DNA of 64,000 nt from Pseudomonas viciae (GCF_004786035.1 NZ_CP035088.1:3198001-3262000); one strand, 5' to 3'; positions 19,201 through 29,301 are shown, counted from the first letter of the stretch. The notes: generated from the sequence alone by a model not told the origin. Numbers and translations: made by a program.

Positions 19201-22200
19201 CCGGAACGTTACCTACATCTGCGCGGGACCGTGGCGGTGGTCGGTATTGTCTACGCGACCGTCGACTTCGGAATCATCCAGGCCAGCGTCAATCTCACAG
19301 TCTATGCCTCGGTTTCTCTGGACATGCAGAGCTACAAGGCCATCCTGCTTGAGATCAGTGCAGGGGTGCGCGTCAGTGTCTCGATCAAGATCGTCTTCAT
19401 CCGCATTCGTTTCTCCTTCTCGGCAACCATCACCGAGAGCTTCACCATAGGCTCAGACTCCACCACCCCCTGGCTCATTGCCTCGAATTCAAACCCTCAG
19501 AGCATCCTGCGGGGGTCTTACCGGACCCAGGCCCCGGTGCTGCGCCAGCGGCCCTACGCAAAGCTGCGCAGCCGAGCCGCTCGCAGCCTGCAAAAGCGTG
19601 GTGTGCTGCTGCGCCGGTCCGCACTCAACCTGGCTGCGACGACTACGGTCAACCTGACGGCGATTCCATTGATCTCCCAGGCGTTGCCCAGCGACTTCAG
19701 TTTCCCGGGTGCCCCGAGCTTTCCTGGTACCAGCATGAACCCGGTACTTGCCCTGCTGCTGGGCATGGAGACGTCGACGGATCCCGCCGCTGGTACCAAC
19801 CAGTTCCTGACATTTGTCACCGACTGGATCACCGATGCTATCGGTCACACTCAGGAAACGCTTTCGGCTGCGTTGATCGATGAAATTCTTGACGCGTTGT
19901 CCTTGAGCGATGTGGCGTCCACGATCTTCACCTACAGCGCATTGGAGACGTTGTTCACCAGCAACAACATCCAGTTTGCGGTCGCGGCCCGGCCGACAAC
20001 GGATCCCGGCACAGAGATCCCCATGGCCTTGATGGCCATGATTCCCGAACTGACGATGTCTACGCCTGATTTTTCCATAAACTTCTTGTCTGACCGCGTG
20101 CCGGAAGGAGATTACGAACAGACGATCCAACAGTACTTTGCCGACCTGGCCGCCCAGTTCGCCGCCCGTAATACGGGCTCAACCCTGCAGGCCGAGGAGT
20201 TGATGGAAACGCCGGAATCCATGGCAACCCTCATATTCCGCTACTACTTTCAGATGCTGACCAAGGGGCTGATGCAACAGGCCAAGAGCCTGCTGGCCGA
20301 TCTCGACCTGCAACTTGACGAAGGCCAGACCGCAGCGGCTTCGCTGACCTCGATCGCCAACAGCTTTACCAATAACTACACGGTACGTACTGGCGATACA
20401 CTTGCCTCGATTGCCCACTTATTCGGCGTGAGCGAAGCGGATCTCAGGGCGATCAATCCGGACTACCAGAGCGTTGACCCGACTGTCGGCCAGACGATTT
20501 TCATCCCCACGACTACGGTCACGTACACCAGCCAGAGCGGCGATACCCTGGTCGGGCTCAGTGCATGTTTCGGCGTCTCTCCGGCCGATCTACAGGCCGC
20601 CAATCCCAGCGTGGACTTCGACAACCTACCGGCGGGGACCGCGCTCACGATCCCGGCGATGCGCATCCTGCACACCGTCATTGCCGGTGAAAGCGGGGCA
20701 TCGGTCGCCGCAGATTTCGGCATCGACCCGGGCACGCTCAAAGCAGCCAACCCAGGCGTCGACTTTAATCCGCTGCCGGCCGGGACGGAGTTGTTGATAC
20801 CTCTGCAGGTGACTCCTTATATGGTCGCCGCCAGTAATCAGTCCGCACAGAACGTCCTCAATACCGCGGTTACGCTTGTTCTCGGTGACATCACCTTTAC
20901 GGCCAAATCAACCGACAGCATCACCTCGTTGGCGGCCCAGTTCGGCGTCACCGCCGAGCAATTGGTGACGACAAACGCCGAGAGCCTGACCGTGATAAAC
21001 CCAGGCCAGTCAATTGTGCTCGGCGATCTGACCACGGTGACCCGGGCAGGGGACACCTACAACTCAATCATCGGTTACTGGTACGACCGTGTCGCTGATT
21101 TCGATCCGACGACTCTGACCACGGCCAATCCGAACCTGACCTTTACGGGCGGTCAGACGCTCTCGATCCCGCAGACCACCACGAATAACACGATCTACAC
21201 GGTTCAGAATGGGGACACCTTCGCCAAGGTGGCCTCGGCGTATCCAGGCCTCACACTCTCCCAACTGCTCAGCAACAACGCCGCAATCGGTCTTGATATC
21301 GGCCAAACCGTCAACTTGCCAGCCGTCTCGGTTCCAACCAGCAGCAGTTTCATCCTGCCCTATGCGGCCACGACGGGCGATACACTGACCTCCATCGCCG
21401 CAGCGTTCTTCGCGGCCGATGACCGAACCCAGGCGGCGGCGATCCAGAGTTTGCAGCAGTGGAATGGCACCCTGGTCGCAACGGCCCCGCTGGCTGTCGG
21501 CCAGCTCATCAACATTCCGTATGCCAGCAGCTTCGGGAACATCCAGCGCCAGTATAAAGTCTCTGCGAAGTTGATCGCAGACAGCACGGCCTCAGGGATG
21601 GCATCGCTTCTGGCCGCCCGGGCGTCGCTGACAGCGCCAAATGTGAGCCATTCGATAGCGGCCGCCGACACGCTGGGCGGCATTGGCGCGGCCTACGATC
21701 TTTCCCTCGAACAGCTGACGGATCGCATCGCCTTGGTCACGGGCCTCTTTATGGTCGATGCCACGTCGAAGGTGCTGACCCTGTCTGTTGTTGCTATCCC
21801 TGGCATGCGCTTGTCGGTGCTCACCAATAACCTGGCGTCCATGGGGATGTTCACCGATGCGCTGAACATGACCAGCCGTTTCATGATGAGCGGCCTGCGA
21901 GCCCCGGCGCCGCAGTTCGCTGGGCAGCCAGCCCCATCGGCAACGGTGGCATACCCGCTCTATGCCCTTATCGGTCAGGAGTACCCGCTGGGCGCGGTTG
22001 CCATTGGATACGACATCAACATCGGCAGCTCAGGTGCGTCGTGGGTGTCCGTTGACCCCAGCGCTGCCGTCATGCCGCTGGTCCAGCCAGAAGTCGACCA
22101 GATCAATAGCTTCAAGACGCTTACTTTCCAGCCAAGCGTCTCCCAAGCCATTGCATTGCCGCAGTTTAGCTACACGGCCGATTGCCAGTCGGTGGGCACG

Positions 22201-25200
22201 ATCAATCGCTGGGTGACCCCGCAAGTGCCGGCGGCCATCGTCCCCAGTGGCCAGAAAGTGGTGCAGCCGTCGATGTGGACGCTGCCCGATGCCATGATAT
22301 CGGCGCTTGCCGCCAGTCCGACCGGCACGCTGCTGTACCAGCCAAAATCCGGCACCACGATGTCCGATGGCAGCATCGAGAGCGTTGCCCTCGAAAACAC
22401 GTGCTACGCGACCTCGATCAGCATCGATATCCAGACGATCCCTGACGCGCCCGATGGCACCTATATGGTCGCCGGAGCGGATCAGGCGGGGATGCAGCGG
22501 CTGTTGGCACTGTGGGAGTTCCTTACCACCAACAGCGAGACCGCGACCCTCTATATCGCTTATCCGGATCAGAGCTCGTCCAGCACGACCGGTGTTTTGG
22601 TCTCTGACACGCTGAGCCGCACCGACAGCTTCATCCTGAAGACGAACCTCAGCACAGAAAGCCATGGCGCACCACAACTGACGCTGCGTAAAACGCCGAT
22701 TCGCATGCTCAACACCGGCCTGTTGGAGACGCCGCTGGCCGATCTCGAACCCGCCAATTCGCTCAACTTCCTGCAATTGCTGTGGGAATGCAGTGTGGTC
22801 AAATCCGGTGGTTACTATTTGCGCTATGTGACGACCGACGGAACGCTGGGTCTGCCTCAAACCCTTTTCACCGGCGGAACCCAGGCGACCATTCAGATCA
22901 TCGTGGTCGCCGACAATCAGGTGGCGGGTAGCCCGGTAGCGTACGCCTTCAACAACGTGGCGCTGATCGGTGACAACGTAGATGCCGGTACTCACAATAT
23001 CTTTTTCGAGGCGCTGACCCACGAGGTCACGAGCTCAGACACGCTTGCCAGTGTGGCGCAGCTCTATGCCTCTTATGTCAGTCTTGATGCCGTCTCGCTG
23101 GCGGAGCTGAACCAGACCGTTGTCGGAACCATGGTGCCGGGCACCACCGTAACGGGAGCGTCCGGCCAGGTCGCAGCGCTGGCCACTGACAGTTTCCTCA
23201 GCCTGGCGCAGCGCGCCGGCGTGACGGTAGCCGCGATTGCAGCCGAGAAAGCCCAGGTGACTGGTTGGCTCCAGCCGGGCAATGATCTTCAGTTCTCCGG
23301 GAACCCGGTCCAGGTCGTCGCGCCCGGCGATACGCTGGCATCCATCTCGCAGGAATATGACTTCCTCGATCCGGAGGCGCTGGCCGCTCTCAATCTCAAC
23401 ACGGTTAACCTGCTCTTGGTCGGGGCGACACTCACAATCCCAACTAAGGCTGACTACATCATCCAGGCCGGCGACACCTTTGGCAGCATCGCGTCTGCCC
23501 AGGCGATCGATCTGTCACTGATTGCCGATACAAACCAGGACGCGCAGATCCTGGCGGAGGGCCAATCCATCATCGTAGGGGGCGGCACACTCAACCTCAC
23601 CGCCACCTTGCCGCAAGGGCACGTCGGTTTCGACGTCACCCGGGCGAACCCACAGCCCGTCGATACAGCAGAGGAAACCGATCAGCAAGCGCTGAACACG
23701 CTCTTCAACCTGCTCGGCTTCCAGATCACAGAAACGGCTGCCCTCAAGGCCAGCAATGAGGGGCTGCCCGCCGGCCCCACGACTGAGAACGATGATGCCC
23801 CCTGGGACTACCAGCAGGTCATGTCGGTGCTTGCCTTTGCGAAGGTCAACCATGCGATCGAAAGCGCTCCGTTGCCACCACCCGCGTTGAACCCCTATGC
23901 AGGCATCAGCCCCAATGCAATGTCCGAGGTCGCGCTTGCGTTCCAGGATGTACTCGGCAACCGCACCAACGGCTCGGTTCTAAGCCCCATCGATCAGCCG
24001 CTGGGCTACACCGATTCGATGGTTTCAGTCGGGGCATGGCCCTCGGCGACGACGGCTTATCGTTTCTCTTCTCCGGCATCGGGGGACAACAATCTGTCGG
24101 TCACCGTTTCGATTTCGCCGACTCAGTTCCTGCCGGACAACTCTCCGCTGCAGATGCTGGGGGGCGCGCCAAGTGCCGAGCTGTCAACAGCAGCGGCCAT
24201 ACGCGCCAGCGGGGCCCTGGCAACCTATCAAACCGTTTCTTACCAACTGCAACAGCCCGATGTGACCGGTTGGCTGAGCACGACCTTAGGCACTGTCGCG
24301 GATGCGCAGAACGTTGGCGAAACGGCTCGCGTTCGTCTCCTCGGCCTGGCGAACTCCGCCTATGTCTTCTTGGCCGGCGCGCAGGGCCTGGTCGTTGATC
24401 CGGTGACGCTGGGGGCCAATGGCTACAGGGACATCGGGTCGTTGTTAAACCTTACGTTGTCGCAGAGCTCCACAGGCTATGCGGTGACGGCCGCCAATCT
24501 GGGGCAATACAACGCCGCTGCCCGGGCCGATCTGCTGTGGGGGCAGGGCACTCAGCTCGCTGTTCCGAGCAACTATCTGGTGCTGTCGGGCGATACGCCC
24601 CAAGCCATCGTCACTCGCCTGGACGGCGCCATCGACCTGGCCACGCTGGCAGACAACAACGCCGCAGTAAAAGTGGCCCAGGATGTAATGGTTCACACAG
24701 CCGTACGCTCTGCGACGGTTGGCTCGGCCGGGCTGTCCCTCAGTGCGATCGGGCTTCAGGTCGGCACACTGGTGGTTGATGGCCCTGGCAGTGTTCCGGG
24801 GTTGGTGACGCCGAACTCGACGGCGCCGCTCAGCGCAAACCTGACGCTGACCTATTCCGACACAACGGGGCAGTACAGCTACCAGACAACGGCCAGCGTG
24901 ACGCTGGAAGACGCTGCGGCCAGCTTCACCGAGCAAGTGCGCAAGAACAGCGGTGATCAGGAGGCTGTCGTCACGGTGCTTGAAGTCGCCGGGGCCAATG
25001 AGTTCCTGGACGACATCTGGCCAGTGGGCACGAAGCTCACAATCTCAAGCGTACTGTCCAACTCCAACGACACCTTGACGTCACTGGCCAGCGATTTCGG
25101 CGCTCCGCCCGGCGCAACGGGTTCGCCTGAAGCCCAGTTCCTTGCAGGCAATGCTCAAGTGCCCGGCATCTGGGAGGTCAATACCGCTCTGTTCATTGAG

Positions 25201-28200
25201 ACGGTGCCTGTTTCCATTGCAGAGGGCGAGACACTGGCGGATATCGCCGGTGCGCATGCCAGCGACGTGGGCTCGGTACTTGATCAGAACCGCTCGGTGC
25301 CATTCCTGGACTCGGCTCTGCTTGCCATTCCGTACCTGGCGAACAACATCGGTATTAGCGCCAGCATCTATGGCGCAACGGGTGCCGAGACGCTTTCGGA
25401 CATTATCGCCAAATATCCGGGATGGAGCCTGGATGGGCTCACTCAATACAATGGTGACGTACCGGGCCTGTTCGCTTCGGTGGCGATCAATCTCAATGGT
25501 CGGACGATAACGCCGACCGTGACATCGACGATCAACACGCTGGCGCTGGCATTCGGTCTCAGCGTCAGCGATTTCATGGCCCAGATAACCGGGCTCGCCG
25601 GGATCATCGCGGCAGGGGCCGCCATTGTCGCTCCAGCGATGACCTCGCTCAGCGGCGACACCCTCCATGACGTGGCGTCCCGCTACAACCTGGATGACGG
25701 CAGCCTTGCTTCGGCTTGTGCTTCGTTGCCAGGTTTTCTGCCCGCCAACATGACGATTACCATTGATGGCACCCAATACCAGACGTATGCCAACGACACC
25801 TTTGGCTTGCTGACGGCGCGTATCAACGCCGACCGATTGGCGCAGAACCTCACACAGATCAGTGTGGCCGATGTTGCCGCGGCGGCGTCCGGTGTTGCGG
25901 TCAGCGCCCGTACGCTGCTGGCGCCGCCGCTGACCGGTTCCGTGCTGGCGGCGGTTACCCCGGCTAAAACCAAGGCAATCTTAAGTCTCGGCGTGACCCT
26001 GACGATGAGCCGCGATCCGTCCCTGCTGGCTCCGGCCTTCGCAGGGGCGCCCCATGTCGTTTCAGCGCGGACCGATATACCGGCCCAGCCATTTGCCGGC
26101 TTGACGGCTGTCGACCAGGGATCGCTCCAACAGTTCGCGATTGATTTCGAGACGGTTTTCCCGGGGCTGAAAATCGCAACCGGCCCCGCATCGACACAGA
26201 CCCAGGGCACCCCGCAGATCAAGAAACCCTCGTTGAAGCTGGCAGCCACTGCCAACCCGGCATCGTCGACAGGTGGAAAGACGCTGTGGGTGGTCAATTT
26301 CTCAGAGTCCGGCGTGGGCATCACCTACGAGGTCAACAAATCCGGGGTCCGCTACTTCGGCGTAACGCCTCTCTCGACCGTTGCCTGGAACAACACCGTT
26401 GAAGTCCCAACCTATTCCAGCGACAAGGGCTTGGTCTGGAGCGGTAAGCAGCAGGCTTTCCGCGCTGCGGATCCAGACCAATGGAACCAGCAGTTCCTGG
26501 CCGCCATCGACTTGTTGCTGTCGCCGTCATATGCCGTGTCGGGTTCCTCGGACAGTAAAGTCGCCGCCAATATTGCCGACGTGATTGCCGCTAAAGGTGG
26601 GATCGCGACCGGCATGTCCGGGATCGTCGCGCCGATTCTCGGGACCGACAGCATGGGGCTTGATGAGGCTCAGGCCACGCTCAAGCAACAGTTGCTGACG
26701 ACCTTGAGCTCTGCCTACTCAGTGCAGACGTTGGTCCAAATCGATCTCGAGGTTCAGGGCCGCGGGGCTGGCAATGACCCAACCACGGCGCCACAGCTCT
26801 CCGGCAACCTGGTGGCCGGGGTCATCCGTACGCCGGATGATACGGCTGAGGTCGCCGATCCGAACCAACCGTTCGCACCGCTGGCGGCCCGGGCCCAGGT
26901 TTCCCAGAGCTTCCTCGTGGAGACCATTTTTTATGTCCCGAACATCATTCGCCCGGGGCTGACTGTGAGCTATGCCGGTGTCCCTGATACCTACACGACC
27001 ACGGGCTCCGATACGCTCAGCACGATTGCCGAGTTCTTCAAGGTCAAGCAGCCCGGGGATCTACCTCTCGGGTTGACGCTGGCCGCCACCGATGAGCCGC
27101 TGTTCCTGGGGTCCACGGCGATCAACGTGACGTCCTATGTGGTGCCTGCCTCGCTCGCGACGATCACGGACGTGGCGGCATGGATGAACGTCGAGATAGC
27201 GGATGTGGTCAACGCCAACTCAGAGCGCACGGGCTTCTTCGCCGTGGGCAGTACGGTCACCATCGACGGCAACGCGTTCACGCCGAGCGCTACAGATACG
27301 CTGGAAGCGATCGCCACCCATTTCGGTGGTCAAGATCAGTTCTCGGACAACCTGGCGGATATTGATGCAGGAACACTGCCTGGCAGCTACACGTTGAACA
27401 GCTCGGCGCCTGCGCGTGGTATTCAGAACGTCCCACAAATGAGCATTGCCACTGCAAAGGGTGCGCTTTCCACCAACGGTTCACGAATTACCACCCTGTT
27501 CGGGGTCAAGGACCCGGCCATTCAGAAGTCGGTCGTGCTCAATCTCGACTATCAGGTCAGCCAGCTGGAGTTCGATCTTCATTCGGTGGATGGTATCCAG
27601 GGGTACAAGAGCTCGTCCTGGCTTAACTTCATCGTTCCCATCGTCAATGGCGCCGACACTGATGGATATGTCGGCCAGATCCAGGTCCCGGTCCCCTTAC
27701 GCGGTTACCCGGGCCCCGCGATCATCTCGGATCAATCTGCGAGCAACGCAGCCGATACGCCGGAGCCGGCTAAAGTGCTGGCCCAGTGGGACTACGGCTT
27801 CACTACGAAGCGGCAGTACGCGGCCCAAGATCAGATGACGCTGGAAGTTCGTTTCAATCAGACCAGCGATGACAGCGCGGATGCGCTGGACTATGCGAGC
27901 GCGCCTAAGTACGAGAGTGTCATTGAGGTGTTGGCGGCTTTTTCGGCGGTCTGGCCCGCGATATCGGCTGACCTTGCGCAACTGCCGGATACTTTGGCCG
28001 ATACTGCGAGCCCGGCCGCTGCCAACGCGGTAGCCGCGCTCGCGGACCTGGCGGGCAGGCTCCAGAATGCGTGGAGCGGCGTGCATGCCATGAAGCTGTT
28101 CGCAGGCCTGCCTGAAAAGACTTTCAGTTATCTGATGTCGACGCTGGTCCGCGGGGTGCCGGCCCATATCAGCGGCGTCACGCTGGATCGCATCGGGCAG

Positions 28201-29247
28201 ATGACGGATTTTTCGGTAGACCCTGACGATTTCCTTTTCGTGACCGATGCAAGCTATACGGTCGACCTAAACAATGGGGTTGTTCCGGCCGCGCTGGCGA
28301 CCGAGTTCGATGGATATGGCTTCAAACTCAGTGGCGAGCAGACGATCAAGCCTGCGGTCGTCGGGAGCGGTAACACTGACTGGCTGGTTGTCGATCCGGC
28401 GGGCACGCAAAAAATAATAGATGGGCAAAACAATCCTCAAGTCTTTACTGCACCGCAAACCTACAGACTGACGTTGTCGGGTACGGAGGCATCAGCGGTG
28501 ATCAAGGTCTATCGCCAGATACTGTGGCCGGGCCTGAAGTATGTGCCTCCCGGCAATGGGGTTGAAGGGCAGGGGGCCTGGCTGAGTGCCTCTCAGGCAG
28601 GGACCCGCTTGGCATTTGCGCTGGAAAAAGAGCAGGCGCTGATTTCAGACCAGTTGGAACTCGATTACGACTTCTACCGGCTCAATCTGCTGTTGCTGCA
28701 GAACGCCAGCGGCGGAACGTCAATCTCGCGCAACGCCAACTTGATTGCCGGCGCCCAGATAAACCCACTGTTCATCTACAAGACACCGGTGGTGAAGTTC
28801 CCAACACGGATCACTCCGTTGCTCAGTCATACCGAAACCGTACCCATGACGGGGCCAGACTTGACTGGCGCACTCAGTAATTTCTTCGAGACGCTGGTGG
28901 CATCCCAGACCCAGGCCTTGCCGGGGACGATGCGCCAAATGCGCATCGGCGCCACTTACTGGCAATCGGTGGATGGAAAGACCGATCCGACAATACCGGG
29001 CAGTCTTTCCTTCCGTAATCCTTTGATATTGGTGCCAACCGTTCAGTTCAACGTCGACACAGACTGGAAGGCCTCTGGTCTTGTGGGAGCACTGGCTTCA
29101 GCCATGACAAGCAGCGCCGAGCAAATGGGTATTACGGCCGCGGCGCCAGGGCAGTGGGTACTCGATGTGCTGGTCTATAGCTACGTTGATGGCGCCGATA
29201 AGCTCACCGGGATTCTGGATATTCAAAATCAGATCTACCCTGCCTGA
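16222..29247 (+). CDS. Giant 4341-aa multi-LysM protein
   Basis: The start overlaps the previous stop (ATGA, 16222-16225), with GGGAG nine bases upstream. 4341 aa, no signal peptide and no long membrane helix. Residues 1-1080 are amphipathic beta-strand repeats ending in strongly alternating strands (VSVSIKIVFIRIRFSFSATI). Residues about 1098-1140 are Arg/Lys-rich (LRQRPYAKLRSRAARSLQKR). Residues about 1386-1770 contain seven tandem LysM-like units, the first being YTVRTGDTLASIAHLFGVS; further units occur near 1809-1858, 2266-2455, 2784-2830, 2945-3230 and 3590-3730, alternating with beta domains. LysM modules bind N-acetylglucosamine polymers such as peptidoglycan or chitin. The C-terminal 600 residues are unrecognised. 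No dedicated secretion genes (type I, two-partner, autotransporter barrel) are in the window. Comparable sizes occur in adhesins and large toxins. Confidence 0.8.
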   Translation: MNIQDLWTSLHTNDYLNASNTSLALPADNQLGSAPLTELLSDATLFPSASLEMALTSATPPGTVITLVGTLTGTFMGFTKPAATAVFSVDSDGVAELSLAVTLGDGQVLGIAFAKIANDVPGQYDFTGASLTAASAASGSTLTFSGVPVPPKTYAKLWSGSISPVAGAITSWANPSTTCPVFSLSNKLAITAPQAGLLTFKAQLSLTSSSSGGAGQLVGEIPAGQLAVSAVPMSSVLPVNEGTGPVFSTADGWKLNIPDLSSLAALFVGTQLAAYVPPRFPLGSALNVTRIALSLAYGGATSSVMTTKVVEDTSVSLLPLNAANLDSIEFSFSMVLSNVLSLSISVGGNFHFFGNQTLSFYAGVSVPSLIGRFYNNNAIDVSDLLSVVGITGIPQSGCVFDTLSATVDVNNGYYSFTGQALFTQGDWSINLGSGIKLIEIDSLGLTINKSAAITTAQLSTSFVFLGSEFYATAYNSSGSAGWVLTGTMSPNTPMKIADIARQLLPWIADAVPDITINYLQCQFDTSNNTYMVNVQVMWKLDILPISIAAEFMLRSSRMSSTAPAQYSGYVRGTVDINGMILGVAYLFDPTTSDIIFSYKSLSVTYHKDNQVAANTYVAVSLNNSTVGDLFSFLLEFADPGRNISLSSPWDVLEKIGLPNLTVKVYLQTKNIEVDMDLGVDLGFMKLTKFVLKYSKQYGKSKFDLQLSGNFLGQDYGQNGAAPLSWDPLNQAPPVVPGSGTQSFDLEYLGLGQRMALRETPPATMDGVIKALEKALVPTGNPQQNPATQLPGLSYDAGSNWLIGTRFTAMSTVQLSVVFNDPNLYGLLIQLSGSRAGSLAGLRFEILYRKISDTIGVYHIELTLPDAMRHIELGEVSITLPIITLDIYTNGNFRVDVGFPPSLTDFSRSGSVQVFPFIGYGGFYFAVLNGTTSTNVPVISNGNFSPVLEFGLALQVGVGKTISLGILSGGISITVGGQVQGVLAWFNPTSANLSPERYLHLRGTVAVVGIVYATVDFGIIQASVNLTVYASVSLDMQSYKAILLEISAGVRVSVSIKIVFIRIRFSFSATITESFTIGSDSTTPWLIASNSNPQSILRGSYRTQAPVLRQRPYAKLRSRAARSLQKRGVLLRRSALNLAATTTVNLTAIPLISQALPSDFSFPGAPSFPGTSMNPVLALLLGMETSTDPAAGTNQFLTFVTDWITDAIGHTQETLSAALIDEILDALSLSDVASTIFTYSALETLFTSNNIQFAVAARPTTDPGTEIPMALMAMIPELTMSTPDFSINFLSDRVPEGDYEQTIQQYFADLAAQFAARNTGSTLQAEELMETPESMATLIFRYYFQMLTKGLMQQAKSLLADLDLQLDEGQTAAASLTSIANSFTNNYTVRTGDTLASIAHLFGVSEADLRAINPDYQSVDPTVGQTIFIPTTTVTYTSQSGDTLVGLSACFGVSPADLQAANPSVDFDNLPAGTALTIPAMRILHTVIAGESGASVAADFGIDPGTLKAANPGVDFNPLPAGTELLIPLQVTPYMVAASNQSAQNVLNTAVTLVLGDITFTAKSTDSITSLAAQFGVTAEQLVTTNAESLTVINPGQSIVLGDLTTVTRAGDTYNSIIGYWYDRVADFDPTTLTTANPNLTFTGGQTLSIPQTTTNNTIYTVQNGDTFAKVASAYPGLTLSQLLSNNAAIGLDIGQTVNLPAVSVPTSSSFILPYAATTGDTLTSIAAAFFAADDRTQAAAIQSLQQWNGTLVATAPLAVGQLINIPYASSFGNIQRQYKVSAKLIADSTASGMASLLAARASLTAPNVSHSIAAADTLGGIGAAYDLSLEQLTDRIALVTGLFMVDATSKVLTLSVVAIPGMRLSVLTNNLASMGMFTDALNMTSRFMMSGLRAPAPQFAGQPAPSATVAYPLYALIGQEYPLGAVAIGYDINIGSSGASWVSVDPSAAVMPLVQPEVDQINSFKTLTFQPSVSQAIALPQFSYTADCQSVGTINRWVTPQVPAAIVPSGQKVVQPSMWTLPDAMISALAASPTGTLLYQPKSGTTMSDGSIESVALENTCYATSISIDIQTIPDAPDGTYMVAGADQAGMQRLLALWEFLTTNSETATLYIAYPDQSSSSTTGVLVSDTLSRTDSFILKTNLSTESHGAPQLTLRKTPIRMLNTGLLETPLADLEPANSLNFLQLLWECSVVKSGGYYLRYVTTDGTLGLPQTLFTGGTQATIQIIVVADNQVAGSPVAYAFNNVALIGDNVDAGTHNIFFEALTHEVTSSDTLASVAQLYASYVSLDAVSLAELNQTVVGTMVPGTTVTGASGQVAALATDSFLSLAQRAGVTVAAIAAEKAQVTGWLQPGNDLQFSGNPVQVVAPGDTLASISQEYDFLDPEALAALNLNTVNLLLVGATLTIPTKADYIIQAGDTFGSIASAQAIDLSLIADTNQDAQILAEGQSIIVGGGTLNLTATLPQGHVGFDVTRANPQPVDTAEETDQQALNTLFNLLGFQITETAALKASNEGLPAGPTTENDDAPWDYQQVMSVLAFAKVNHAIESAPLPPPALNPYAGISPNAMSEVALAFQDVLGNRTNGSVLSPIDQPLGYTDSMVSVGAWPSATTAYRFSSPASGDNNLSVTVSISPTQFLPDNSPLQMLGGAPSAELSTAAAIRASGALATYQTVSYQLQQPDVTGWLSTTLGTVADAQNVGETARVRLLGLANSAYVFLAGAQGLVVDPVTLGANGYRDIGSLLNLTLSQSSTGYAVTAANLGQYNAAARADLLWGQGTQLAVPSNYLVLSGDTPQAIVTRLDGAIDLATLADNNAAVKVAQDVMVHTAVRSATVGSAGLSLSAIGLQVGTLVVDGPGSVPGLVTPNSTAPLSANLTLTYSDTTGQYSYQTTASVTLEDAAASFTEQVRKNSGDQEAVVTVLEVAGANEFLDDIWPVGTKLTISSVLSNSNDTLTSLASDFGAPPGATGSPEAQFLAGNAQVPGIWEVNTALFIETVPVSIAEGETLADIAGAHASDVGSVLDQNRSVPFLDSALLAIPYLANNIGISASIYGATGAETLSDIIAKYPGWSLDGLTQYNGDVPGLFASVAINLNGRTITPTVTSTINTLALAFGLSVSDFMAQITGLAGIIAAGAAIVAPAMTSLSGDTLHDVASRYNLDDGSLASACASLPGFLPANMTITIDGTQYQTYANDTFGLLTARINADRLAQNLTQISVADVAAAASGVAVSARTLLAPPLTGSVLAAVTPAKTKAILSLGVTLTMSRDPSLLAPAFAGAPHVVSARTDIPAQPFAGLTAVDQGSLQQFAIDFETVFPGLKIATGPASTQTQGTPQIKKPSLKLAATANPASSTGGKTLWVVNFSESGVGITYEVNKSGVRYFGVTPLSTVAWNNTVEVPTYSSDKGLVWSGKQQAFRAADPDQWNQQFLAAIDLLLSPSYAVSGSSDSKVAANIADVIAAKGGIATGMSGIVAPILGTDSMGLDEAQATLKQQLLTTLSSAYSVQTLVQIDLEVQGRGAGNDPTTAPQLSGNLVAGVIRTPDDTAEVADPNQPFAPLAARAQVSQSFLVETIFYVPNIIRPGLTVSYAGVPDTYTTTGSDTLSTIAEFFKVKQPGDLPLGLTLAATDEPLFLGSTAINVTSYVVPASLATITDVAAWMNVEIADVVNANSERTGFFAVGSTVTIDGNAFTPSATDTLEAIATHFGGQDQFSDNLADIDAGTLPGSYTLNSSAPARGIQNVPQMSIATAKGALSTNGSRITTLFGVKDPAIQKSVVLNLDYQVSQLEFDLHSVDGIQGYKSSSWLNFIVPIVNGADTDGYVGQIQVPVPLRGYPGPAIISDQSASNAADTPEPAKVLAQWDYGFTTKRQYAAQDQMTLEVRFNQTSDDSADALDYASAPKYESVIEVLAAFSAVWPAISADLAQLPDTLADTASPAAANAVAALADLAGRLQNAWSGVHAMKLFAGLPEKTFSYLMSTLVRGVPAHISGVTLDRIGQMTDFSVDPDDFLFVTDASYTVDLNNGVVPAALATEFDGYGFKLSGEQTIKPAVVGSGNTDWLVVDPAGTQKIIDGQNNPQVFTAPQTYRLTLSGTEASAVIKVYRQILWPGLKYVPPGNGVEGQGAWLSASQAGTRLAFALEKEQALISDQLELDYDFYRLNLLLLQNASGGTSISRNANLIAGAQINPLFIYKTPVVKFPTRITPLLSHTETVPMTGPDLTGALSNFFETLVASQTQALPGTMRQMRIGATYWQSVDGKTDPTIPGSLSFRNPLILVPTVQFNVDTDWKASGLVGALASAMTSSAEQMGITAAAPGQWVLDVLVYSYVDGADKLTGILDIQNQIYPA
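20377..27420 (+). repeat. LysM-like repeat array inside the giant protein
   Basis: By eye about 20 units follow the plan aromatic-T-V-x-x-G-D-T-L-x-S-I-A, then an Asn (N-P in the best copies), then G-Q-x-L-x-I-P. The first block (20377 to about 21530) is dense and near consensus. Later units are more degenerate and interrupted by other domains, e.g. VVAPGDTLASISQEYDF, IIQAGDTFGSIASAQ and TTTGSDTLSTIAEFF. Exact unit boundaries need a profile search. Confidence 0.75.
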
Positions 29248-29301
29248 GTAGTGCGCAGTTGAGGCGAAGCAGCTTTTCACCCATGAAAGGAAGGATCGAA
29301 A

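Noticed and set aside
20377..27420. LysM array as a DNA-level tandem repeat or CRISPR
   Set aside because: The repetition is in the protein; units differ strongly at the DNA level and there are no spacers of constant length.
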